Shown here piece by piece: positions 20,303 through 29,122 of a stretch of DNA of 62,000 nucleotides. The first letter of the stretch is position 1. Each line of letters opens with the position of its first letter. The notes under the pieces were generated by a model. The model ran no database searches. It was not told the origin of the DNA and saw only the letters and a list, made by a program, of their open reading frames with translations. Where the stretch lies: contig JBBHKE010000967.1 in NCBI GenBank assembly GCA_037447655.1, forward strand, positions 1 to 62,000, in the 5' to 3' direction. Origin of the DNA: Zygnema cylindricum. Taxonomy: Eukaryota > Streptophyta > Zygnematophyceae > Zygnematales > Zygnemataceae. The translations under genes were made by a program, and so were the position numbers.

Positions 20303-22230
20303 ATGCCCACTGATTGGGATAATCATGACCACTCATACGGATCTACAAGTAGTGGTGGAACTTTCCGTTCATCAAATTTTGATCAATCGAATTTATCAAA
20401 TTCGGTTTTTTGACGTTAAGTCTTTAAATTGAATCTAGAGCGTCCTCTACTCGGTCAGATTTTAACCACCGTATCATCTTTGTAATCCATTTTTTCCACG
20501 CTATCTGTGAAAGAGGTTGATAACAAAAGGGAACTCGATTCAGATTTCCTTTCTTTTTGGTCTCCGTTGACACCGATTTAGGCATTGAATTTGGCTAACT
20601 CATCTCTTTTGATGGCCGCCACATCAGAGGGCACTCCTGGCAAACTTCAATTCAACTTTTTCGTAATGAAAGATTCTATGAGTTTATCTCATTTTTGAAT
20701 GTTATTCGATACTGAAATGCGAGATATAGCTTTCCGTTATCAAGATAGATTTGACCTGCGTGTCGCTTATTCCCTTCTCGGGCGTTAAATTCGCGGTTCC
20801 GTCCTTACCTTATATTCCTCCAAGTATGATGGCATACTTGCGATGACCCAATATTCCCCAAAGTTTTTTGGTACGCCTCAAGTCATAGGTCAAGCAAAAA
20901 TTCCTTATCAAGTTGTTATTCCCGAGGTCTGAGATGCAAACTGCAATGTTCTTTTTCCTACAATTGTAAAGGTTCCACATCAATATACCATTGCAGCCCG
21001 AGCCGCTCTTTCGCCTTGTCATGGGATGACCATACCGTTACAAGATCCTCTCACCGTAATGTTTAATTTGATACAAGAGGAGTATTTCATACAAAATCAT
21101 GACCAAGTAAAGGAATTAATGAATTTTGAGCGTGAATCGGGCGAAACTGTCTCGCTTTACGAGCCCGCATAGAGACCTTGCGGGAAGCGTTACCCGATCT
21201 AATATCAGATGCTGAAGCTGTTCATAAGTTTGTTGGACAGTTTCCTTTTCAGTCAAAGAAATTTATTCAAAGCCATCTTACCCAAACATAGGGTCTCAAA
21301 TTTACTTTTGATCAGGCAACTCAATACGCCGTAGAATACGAGATGACGAATTGTTGGTGGGAGGCCCATAATGGACCAAAAGCCCCGCTAAAAGAAGCAA
21401 ATCCTTTCAATTCACCAAATTCTCGTAACTTGGGGCCAAATAATCTGCCACCAAGGGTTCTGGCCATGGGAACCCCTCCAAATCAACCATCCACTCGAAT
21501 TTGTTTCCGTTGTGGCAAAACCGGGCAGGATGCACGGATGTGTCCGCATAAATCTGCCACATGTATACATTGCAAACAAACCGGCCACTTTGTGTATTGC
21601 TGTCACATCAAAAACATAGAATTTTCATTTCAAAATCAGATTCGGAATGGTGGAATCCCGGCTAGATCTGCCAAAGTAGTCCAACCGGTTAAAGAGCCAG
21701 AAAAAAAATCTCCACCTAAAGTGTCTTAGAGATAGAGAGTGAGAGAGGAAACGCAAACTCAAATAACCATTATGATCAAAGACTAGTTTGCAGCTCTTAT
21801 GGCTCAAATGAAACCGCCAACTCACCTAACTAGTATGGCCGTACAGTTGTCCACCTTCCCACGCTAGCTGGTCAGGTTTTACGAGATTCAACCATCCAAA
21901 AACGGGCAACCACATTTGAAAAGGGAACAGTTGATCACAATCCCGAGGGCAAATAGTCTAGCACGCATATTCCATTATCATTCTCTAAAGAGACCGTAAC
22001 TAACCTGCCCGAAACCGCTTCCACCATCACGTCTGAAGCACTCACTATTTTTGATCGCTTTATCAGGACAGTCATAGGGTTAAGAAAAGATTGTGTATTT
22101 TATCTAATATGCTTTCCGATTCTCCCAATCCTAAACCTACCGTCTCATCCATCCATCTGCAGCATTATAAGCTTTGCAGATGAATCGTAATTTTGAAGCT
22201 CTTAGGCTAATCTCTACCGAAGAGCGTTGT
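20303..22230 (+). pseudogene. gag: Gyp-1 Gag
   Basis: The start ATG (MPTDWDN) at 20,303 is supported by the same start in Gyp-2 (MPTDWDN at 31,843, minus). Scattered blocks align with Gyp-2 Gag, such as FRYQDRFDLRVAYSLLGR at about 20,730. The stretch 21,343-21,729 is open and has two CCHC knuckles: CFRCGKTGQDARMC, in which the usual His is Gln, and CIHCKQTGHFVYCC (about 21,502-21,603). Many stops and frameshifts make it non-functional. Two knuckles in series are less common than one in plant gypsy Gag. Confidence 0.75.
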
Positions 22231-22234
22231 TCAT

Positions 22235-22690
22235 TTGACCCACATATCAGTTTTTTTGGATAATGGAAAGGGGGCATTTTCAGTCAATGGTGTCACACCG
22301 TCATTACCACTTAAGGACACCGGTGCAAAACCAGTTACTTTGGGGCCATCTTTTGCAGTAAAACTAGGTCTGACAGCTGATAAACTTCAGTCCACCACAA
22401 CACGCTTACTCACATCAGCGGGAACTACCGAACCAGTTTTGGGCATTACAAAGGATCCACTCAGTTTTAGGTTTCAAAATGGTACAGAATCTGATTTTGC
22501 GGAAGTCCGTGCTCACGCATTGGTCACCAAATGTAGTGATACGAGTGTTTAGTGGGGCAAGATGTGATTTTCAGAGTAGGAGGCGGCGTTGATATGTACG
22601 ATCAGACTTTTTCCTACCGTCATACCAATTATCCGGGAAAGAAAAACTTTCTCCCGCTAACTTCAGCACAACAACCCATACCCATTATTG
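22235..22690 (+). pseudogene. pol: Gyp-1 aspartic protease
   Basis: The open stretch 22,235-22,552 reads FSVNGVTPSLPLKDTGAKP, with the retropepsin triad DTG at 22,316-22,324, followed by a beta-rich segment of about 75 residues. The same motif with DTGA occurs in Gyp-2. Beyond the stop at 22,553 the frame shifts into VDMYDQTFSYRHTNYPGKK, matched by MHDETFSYRPTNF in Gyp-2. The 1.37-kb unit interrupts it at 22,711. Confidence 0.75.
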
Positions 22691-22710
22691 CTCACGCAGC
22701 CCAATCAGTT

Positions 22711-24078
22711 TGTCGTGCATGAAAGGCAAGCAAGCAAACATGCATCTCAACCAGCAAATTCATGCTCACAAACATATATACCAACGAAAATAAATATGAA
22801 AAGACAAAAAATATATACACCATGAGAAGGAATAAAGCTGAAAATGACCCAAAGAGAGAAGGGGAAGAATACACCCCTAGAGTGAAGTGGACCCAATAAT
22901 TTATACTAAGCCACGAGGTAGCCACTAGGCTCTCAGGTTTCTATCGTATTCTCTACAAGAATTATCTCAAAGAGGCAGCAAAGCAAATAAACAATTTCAA
23001 CCAAACAAGGAAAATTCCCAAAATAAGGCCAAAATGCACTATCCCACTCCCAACCGAAATACAAGAAAAACAAACACAAACACTCCAAAATGTTCCGCTG
23101 CTTGAAAAGGCCCAGCCAGATTTGGATGCTTCTCCACACGAACTTCACTCCACCACTTCCCAAAAAAAACACAAGTTGGAGGGAAACTTTCCGGACTTGG
23201 CTTTGAGCCGTGTGGATTAAAAGCGTGGGCAAGAATACAACAAGGAATAGTCTTAGTCTATCTAGCATCTAGAGTAAACTAGCAATAACAGAGAGAAACG
23301 TGAGCAATCGATGAGAGAGAGGAAGAGAGAAGCTCATCCGCCAAGAGAAAATTCTTGTACAAAAGCTAAAATTCTCTAAGTCTTAGAATTAGCCTAAGTA
23401 GGAGCTACGCTAGGCCTAAGAAAAACTAGCCTACGTCTAGCCTACTTTACATGCATGAAACTACTTTAGATGTTTTTCATAGGCGGCCAACATCATCTGC
23501 CGTACGCCTGACAAAATCCACTTTCAGAGGGAAAAAACCCTCCCTAACTACATGTGTGCGCGAACCTACATGGGTTCCCGACTTAAATAAATAAAAGGTA
23601 TCAAAGCGTTGCCGATACCCCAGGAAATCGCGATTAGGCGCCAAACGATACTTCACGTCGATACTCCCGAAATCGCGTGCATAGGCGTGAAACGAAACAT
23701 ATCGCACGAAACATTCTGGAAATCGCGCTGCTTCGCCCAAACGATATTTCCCGTCCATACTTTGAAAATCGTGTATCTATGTACGAAATGAAAGGTATCG
23801 CACGAAATTAGTACTATACAACCAAACTTGAAAATAAATGAATCGACATGAAATCGCCCGTGTGAACGAAACAACATGGAAGCGTGCGTGCATGCATAAA
23901 ATCGTGGGTGCATGTAGAATACCGCGCGTGCCTGCGAAATACCGCGAGTGCATGCCAAATATCGCGCGTGCATCCAAAACACCGGGTGTGCGTGCATTAT
24001 ATCGTGCGCGCATGGCGAATATCGCGCGTGTAGGCATGATATCGTGCGCGTGAGCAACCGACACGATGCGGCATGACA
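22711..24078 (-). mobile_element. 1.37-kb solo LTR-like unit in Gyp-1
   Basis: Termini are TGTCGTGC at the left and GCATGACA at the right, that is TG...CA in either orientation. The two ends of Gyp-2 match it: its first 190 bases match 28,947-29,122 and the rest matches 33,295-34,505. It is therefore best read as a solo LTR of the Gyp-2 kind in reverse orientation. No target duplication is seen (AGTT against TGTC). The minus-strand ORFs at 23,477-24,225, rich in Cys, His, Ala and Arg, are translations of its internal minisatellite and are not genes. Confidence 0.6.
23860..24055. repeat. CpG-rich minisatellite in the LTR-like unit
   Basis: This holds about nine degenerate copies of a roughly 20-bp unit of the type CGCGCGTGCATGCAAAATAC, close to the LTR start when read on the minus strand (U3). 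It is strikingly richer in CG than the AT-rich surroundings. Each unit tends to hold CATGCA or GTGCATG. The same array, with about 11 copies, is in Gyp-2. Confidence 0.75.
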
Positions 24079-25390
24079 TGTCCCTGCATATTCTGGGATT
24101 TGAAATTTTTCATTCTCTATCTGTAGAGGAAATTTTTCTGCCCGACAGTCCCTCTTTGCCTGAATTTTTTCGATAATCCAGGTTTTATTATTGATTCCCG
24201 CGAGTTTGATCACATCTACCAACACACACTTCAGGTTCCATTATCTCGAGTTCCACCTCTTCCTCTCATTTCTGTAGATCCTTTCGATTTTCTTCCCATT
24301 AATTGGAAACCAATTCAGGTCAAACCTCATAAAGATGGTCTAGTCATTTTAGACGTATTCGCAAGCATAGGTACCTCTCTACTCTCATGCCTTCGCAACA
24401 AATTACTTATCAAGCGCTACTACTCATTTGACACTGACCCTTTAGCTCCGAAAGCCCAAACACATCACTTTAATATTTTACACGGACAATATCTACTTCT
24501 TTTCCCTAAATCTGCCTTTGCTCACGTGCATACAGCCTTACCTCAAGATATTCGTTTGATAGATAATCAACACCTTCTCATTGTGGAACCAATCGATCTT
24601 CTCTTTGCCGGTTGGGAGTGTCAAGGAATGTCACGAGCAGGCAAAGGTCTCGGCTTAGCTGACCCTCGCACTAAATTATTCTTCGTATCATGCATTTTTT
24701 GCAATCATTAGATCGACCATTGGGATATATTTTAGAAAACGTGGCAGCCTATAACGATACTCGACCTACACTGTAAGCTGATTACAAGCGGATAGAAGCA
24801 TTAATTGGTCCTCCTCTTATCATTGATGCCGCTCGTCACGGGTCCTTAGCTCATCGGGTCCGATCTAAATGGACCAACTTGATTGATATTGGTCGCCTTA
24901 GAGAAGGAAATATTTGAGTTAGACCCCCTTTTACAAATATTCAGACTGCACTTCTTCCGTTTCACAAAGTCCAAACATGCCTGCAGCCTGATTACCCGTC
25001 GAATTACAAAATTAACGTCTCAAGTCAACCACTCAAAGTTCTTCCCACTCTATTGTCTTATCTAAACTCTCACGCTTTCTCTGGTGACGGGCCCGGTCTG
25101 CTCATAAATATTCACACAGGCGGCCTAGATGAACCTACAGCCACAGAACGGGAACAACTTATTCATTTCTTTCCCAACACTACAGCTGGCCATGGTCTCA
25201 CAAAATGACAGCGTTGCATCCTTTTAGGTCGTGTCATGGACCCTCAATCTCTCTCATTTGTCTTAGGCCTCGGATTCGCAGCACGTCGTTACGCACCAAC
25301 CCATCCGTCTCAACCAACAGCGGGGGGAAATGCATCATCAATTTCTAAACACATACCTACACGATCTCCAGTCACCCTTTGAGGGACACC
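24079..25390 (+). pseudogene. Cytosine-5 DNA methyltransferase domain in Gyp-1 pol
   Basis: This domain would transfer a methyl group from S-adenosylmethionine to cytosine in DNA. The motifs are in canonical order: I, LDVFASIGTSL (about 24,349); II-like, RYYSFDTDP; IV, DLLFAGWECQGMSRAGKG, with the catalytic Cys at 24,619-24,621 but Glu where Pro is usual; VI, ENV at 24,735-24,743; VIII-like, DAARHGSLAHRVR (about 24,852); a variable target-recognition stretch; IX/X-like, TEREQLIHFFPNTTAG and LLGRVMDPQ (about 25,227). The order is not the rearranged one of plant DRM enzymes. The upstream segment (DNPGFIIDSREFD) has a counterpart in Gyp-2 (SEPGFLLDSRHLL). A T-run frameshift near 24,155, a frameshift near 24,690 and stops near 24,774, 24,914 and 25,206 inactivate it. 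I am confident of the family but not of the specificity. Confidence 0.85.
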
Positions 25391-25670
25391 TTCTCAATTT
25401 TTCCTCTTTCTATCCCCTAAAAAACCTTCTAAAGAGGTTACCATCTATGATTTCTTGAACCCTAGCCACATGTCATGGTCCATTCCGGCATATACTGATG
25501 CCCAATATGCCCCCTCTAGCTATATGACAACACCTTTTAACTGGACCGCAGCCTTTTCTACTCGCAGCTGGCACCATTGGACAAACTGCTTACGAGAAAC
25601 AATGGTTGTTTACTTATTAGGTCTATCACTTATCGCGGATGAATAGCTAGCTTTTGCACAAGCCATTAAA
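25391..25670 (+). pseudogene. Gyp-1 spacer between MTase and RT, unknown
   Basis: An open stretch of 63 codons (25,455-25,646) contains HMSWSIPAYTDAQYAPS and a Trp-rich part (WTAAFSTRSWHHWTNCL). A TAG then leads into the RT region in the same frame. I do not recognise a domain. It could be the C-terminal part of the MTase, a connection region, or a short tether. Confidence 0.4.
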
Positions 25671-26694
25671 GTGATGACGATTACAGGTTTGCAAACTCCT
25701 AAATGGAAATTCGGCTTTAATCTCCCTCAATCTGAACATGATCTACTAAACGAAGTGATTCTCCCGAATATCGACGCTTTTGCTTTCTCTATGAATGATC
25801 TTGGTCGCCATCCCACCTATAAAATGTCTATAGATCTCAAAGATCATCGTCCAATTTTCAAACGAAAATATCGCTTATCTGAAATAGAATGGGAATTAGT
25901 GGATCAAGATTGCGCTGAATTGGAGGAAGCTGGCCTCGTTTATCGGTAGGACTCTACTTTTGCAGCACCTACTGTCATATCCCGGAAAAAAAGATGCCGA
26001 AAGAAACTTTACCGATCGCCGAATGTGCGGCGATTACGGTGAACTCAATGCTAGAACCATACAAGATTGACATCCAATGCCATTGGCCGAAGAAATATTT
26101 GATCAAGTAGGAGGCGCTAAATATTTTAGTATTTTTGATTTGGGACAAGGTTTAAACCAGATTGAAATAGAGGAGAAAGATAGGCATAAAATCGCCTTTT
26201 GGGGTTGTGATGGTCGTTGGAAATGGTTTGTGATGCCTTTTGGACTTAAGAACGCCCCCGTTGTTTTTCAAAAAATAACGGATTCAGTTTTAGGTGGTTG
26301 CAAGTTTGCACGATGCTATATCGATGATTTGATTATCGCCTCTACCACAATTGAAAATCACGCTGCTCATATCGAAGGGGTCCTAACTGAAATGAAAAAG
26401 GTCGGATTAAAATGTCATCCAGCTAAATGTACTTTCGGGTCCGAGGGTGTGCCTTACCTTGGACATTTCTTTTCCTCCAAGGCAATCACACCACTTGAAG
26501 CAAAATTTGAAGCTATCAGCAAACTGCCAACTCCCGTCGATCTTAGAAGGCTTCAAGCCTTCCTCGGATTAGCTAATTATTATTGCAGATTTGTCCCTAG
26601 TTTCAGCAGTGTCGCTTCAACATTAAACCATCTGCTCAAAAAGAGGTCCCTTTCGTATGGGGACCTGATCAGATTTTGGTTTTTCAGAAGTTAA
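25671..26694 (+). pseudogene. pol: Gyp-1 reverse transcriptase
   Basis: This has gypsy-type RT blocks in order: HRPIFKRKYRLSEIE with ELEEAGLVYR (palm entry), a frameshifted part (25,950-26,076), FSIFDLGQGLNQIEI with the first catalytic Asp, FVMPFGLKNAPVVFQ, the active site YIDD in RCYIDDLIIAS, HPAKCTFG...YLGHFFS, and LQAFLGLANYYCRFVP at the thumb. Stops and frameshifts separate 25,671-25,949 from 26,077-26,694. Active-site residues are intact. Confidence 0.88.
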
Positions 26695-27113
26695 AATATG
26701 CCCTCTCTAGTTCTCCCATCCTTTTACCTCCTAATCACAAATTACCTTTCTGTCTACAAACAAACTTTGAAAAGCCTGGCATTGCGGCCATCTTAACTCA
26801 GCGAGAACTAACAGGAGAAGAATACGTGGTCGTTTGCACAAGCAGAAGTAATAATCGTGCGGAGTCAAATTACAAAAGCTATGAAGGAGAATCTCTAGCG
26901 GCAATTTGGGGTATTCTACATTTTCGTCATTACCTTTACGGAAAACTATTTACACTTCTAACCCACCATCAACCCTTACATTGGCTGATGGCGAACGATA
27001 AACTGTCAGGAAAATTACCGCGATGGGCATTAATTTTACAAGAATATGATGTGGAAATAATTCACCGTCCAGAATTACTTAGTCTGAATGCAGACGGCAT
27101 TTCCTGAAATACT
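26676..27113 (+). pseudogene. pol: Gyp-1 RNase H
   Basis: The frame 26,676-27,107 aligns with gypsy RNase H: LQTNFEKPGIAAIL (usually T-D), YKSYEGESLAAIWGILHFRHYLYG, LLTHHQPLHWL (usually T-D-H) and IIHRPELLSLNADGIS at the end. The first Asp is Asn and the third is His, so the active site is degraded. The Glu of EGES is kept. Confidence 0.8.
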
Positions 27114-27977
27114 TTGCCAAGAACCACAGACAATGGAGTCTGGAAGGATTTCGATGACGACTTAGCAACTATGTCTGCAGGGTTTTATATGAGACATTCT
27201 TTAGCTTCGCTGCCCAAATCCCGTTTTGCCCCAGATCCATGGCAGGACGGAGCACTGATTCTTTTCCTCTCCTCAAAAACTTTTCGACCAGGCACTACAT
27301 CCGAGGAGGAGGAACGAGTAAAGAAAAGAGCTAATAATTATCTTTGGTTAGGTGGATCACTCGTTCGATTATTAACAGACGGTAATCACAAACACGTTCC
27401 CCGCCCGACTGAACGCCTCTCGCTGATTGAACAAATTCACACCGAGCTGGGCCACTATAGAACCAAGCGCACCTTAAGCCTGCTGCAAGTACGCTATTGG
27501 TGGTATGGGATGCAATCTTATGTCGCATTGATATTGCACAAATGTGCAATATGTGATTGTATGCGCACCTCTTTTAGCAATCGGCAGACTACCCTCCAAC
27601 AATTACCCATTAAGGGGTTATTTTACCGTTGGTCGTGCGATTTGGCAAGTCCCTTTCCCATATCCCAGAGGGGGAAACAATATATAATGATCATGATTGA
27701 AAATTTTAGCAAATGGGTTGAAGTAGTTGCATTACCACACAAAACTGCAAAGCTCACCACTGCCGCTCTTAAGGAACATATCCTTATGAGTTACGGCGCT
27801 CCAGCCAAAGTCCTCACACATCAAGGGACTAAATTCCGCGGAGATTTCCGAGAAATGCTAGATGACGCTCTCATATACCATCGTCGAACAAGCCGCAATC
27901 ATCCACGGGCTGATGGATTGGCCGCCGTCACCACTCGAAACGTCAAAACACACCATTACGTTGATGAAGTTGGGTAA
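27114..27977 (+). pseudogene. pol: Gyp-1 integrase
   Basis: This is in the same frame as the RNase H block. The zinc-binding region has two His (HTELGHYRTKRTL) and two Cys (CAICDC). The catalytic core has RWSCDLASPFP with the first Asp, VLTHQGTKFRG where the second Asp is His, and TSRNHPRADGLAA where the expected Glu is Ala. Two of three catalytic residues are therefore lost. The frame ends at 27,977. No chromodomain or other C-terminal module is visible, but the end may be truncated. Confidence 0.82.
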
Positions 27978-28116
27978 ACGATTTTAAAAGTTAGTACTAG
28001 TAATATATAACAAAGGGGGAGACCCTATACCCTTTCCCTGAACGGTTTAGCGTGCTGGTTGCCATTTTATTGGGGAATTACCCATTAACAACCTCCCATC
28101 AGACGGCTAACGATTT
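27978..28116 (+). other. Gyp-1 tail with polypurine tract
   Basis: AAAGGGGGAGA at 28,012-28,022 is a good polypurine tract after pol. The following 94 bases should be the start of a 3' LTR, but no TG directly follows the tract and the sequence runs into the assembly gap. No match to the other LTR-like units was seen. Confidence 0.5.
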
Positions 28117-28126
28117 NNNNNNNNNN
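28117..28126. other. Assembly gap (10 N)
   Basis: Ten undefined bases lie exactly between the end of Gyp-1 and the satellite. The true distance, and even the adjacency, of the two regions is not established by this sequence. Confidence 0.98.
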
Positions 28127-28946
28127 ATTACACAAACAGTTAGCAATACCAAAAATTGTTGCCTAAATTACAGAAATAGTTAAGGATAACAATAATTATT
28201 GTCTAACTTACAAAAATTGCTAGCGATAATAGGAATTGTTACCTAAATTATACAAACTGTTAGCGATAAAAGGAATAGTTATCTAACTTACACAAACTTT
28301 TAGCGATAACAAAAATTGTTACCTAAAATACAAAAAACAATCAGCGATTACAAGAATTGTTACCTAAATTACACAAATAATTAGCGATAACAAGTATTGT
28401 TACCTAAATTACACAAATAGTTAGCGCTAATAAGAATGGTTTCCTAACTTACACAAATTATTTGCGATAAGATGAATTGTTAACTAACTTACACAAACTG
28501 TTAGTGCTAACAAGAATTGTTATCTAACTTACACAAACTGGTATTGATAACAAGAATTGTTACCTAAATTACACAAACTGTTAACGATAACAAGAATTGC
28601 TACTTAAATTACAGAAACAGTTATAGCTAACAAGAATTGTTATCTAACTTACACAAACTGTTGGCGCTAATAAGAATGGTTTCCTAACTTACACAAATTA
28701 TTTGCAATAAGATGAATTGTTAACTAACTTCCACAAAGTGTTAGTGCTAAGAAGAATTGTTATCTAACTTACACAAACTGGTAGCGATAACAAAAATTGT
28801 TACCTAAATTACACAAACAATTAGCGATAACAGGAATTGTAATGTAAATTACACAAACTGTTAGCGCTAACATGAATTCTTATCTAACTTACACAAACTG
28901 TTAGCGATAACAAGAATTGTTACCTAAATTACGCAAACAATTAGCG
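28127..28946. repeat. 40-bp satellite array, left block
   Basis: About 20 tandem monomers. The typical monomer, split in two halves, is TTACCTAAATTACACAAACT followed by GTTAGCGATAACAAGAATTG. Substitutions are frequent, with typical states AAATT or AACTT and CGATAA or CGCTAA. The last monomer is cut after TTAGCG by Gyp-2. Confidence 0.97.
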
Positions 28947-29122
28947 TGTCGTGCGTGAGAGACCAGAATGAGCGACTATGCATCACAACTAGCAAAGTCA
29001 TATGGACAACCATATATACAAACGAAAAATGAATGAGAAAGAGAAAAACGTATACACTATGAGAAAATAAAGTAATGACCAAAAGCGGGGAAGAATACAC
29101 CTAGAGTGAAGTGGACCAATAA
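28947..29122 (-). repeat. Gyp-2 LTR tail (176 bp)
   Basis: This matches 22,711-22,900 (AAGAATACACC, TAGAGTGAAGTGGAC, CAATAA) with several indels. The adjoining CTCTCCCCACTCC (29,123-29,135) is a purine tract on the minus strand (GGAGTGGGGAGAG). It could be the true polypurine tract of the element or chance. Confidence 0.65.

Larger units (their letters stand above)
18103..28116 (+). mobile_element. Ty3/gypsy element Gyp-1 with a DNA methyltransferase
   Basis: This is a decayed gypsy element about 10 kb long. The order is leader, Gag with two zinc knuckles, aspartic protease, cytosine-5 DNA methyltransferase, reverse transcriptase, RNase H, integrase. RT before integrase is the gypsy order. 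The probable 5' end is TGTCATCGCGTG at 18,103, where it cuts the integrase of element B. The 3' end is not resolved: a purine tract at 28,012 is followed by only 94 bases before the assembly gap. A 1.37-kb LTR-like unit interrupts it at 22,711-24,078. No chromodomain was recognised. Confidence 0.8.

Noticed and set aside
22711-24078. DNA transposon with terminal inverted repeats
   Set aside because: The ends are complementary over only a few bases, as in LTRs (TGTC...GACA), no transposase is present, and the Gyp-2 flank is a 4-bp duplication typical of gypsy integrases. It is kept only as an alternative.
23477-24225. Overlapping ORFs on both strands rich in His, Cys, Ala and Arg
   Set aside because: They are translations of the 20-bp CpG-rich minisatellite in the LTR-like unit. 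All frames are open because the repeat lacks stops. The same occurs at 34,127-34,516.
24079-25390. Adenine (Dam-like) methyltransferase, as in DIRS elements
   Set aside because: The motifs are those of C5-MTases (catalytic Cys, ENV), not DPPY-type N6-adenine MTases, and the element has a DDE-type integrase instead of a tyrosine recombinase.
27114-28116. Chromodomain at the integrase C-terminus (chromovirus)
   Set aside because: No chromodomain-like segment was found after the integrase core. The end is short and runs into the gap.
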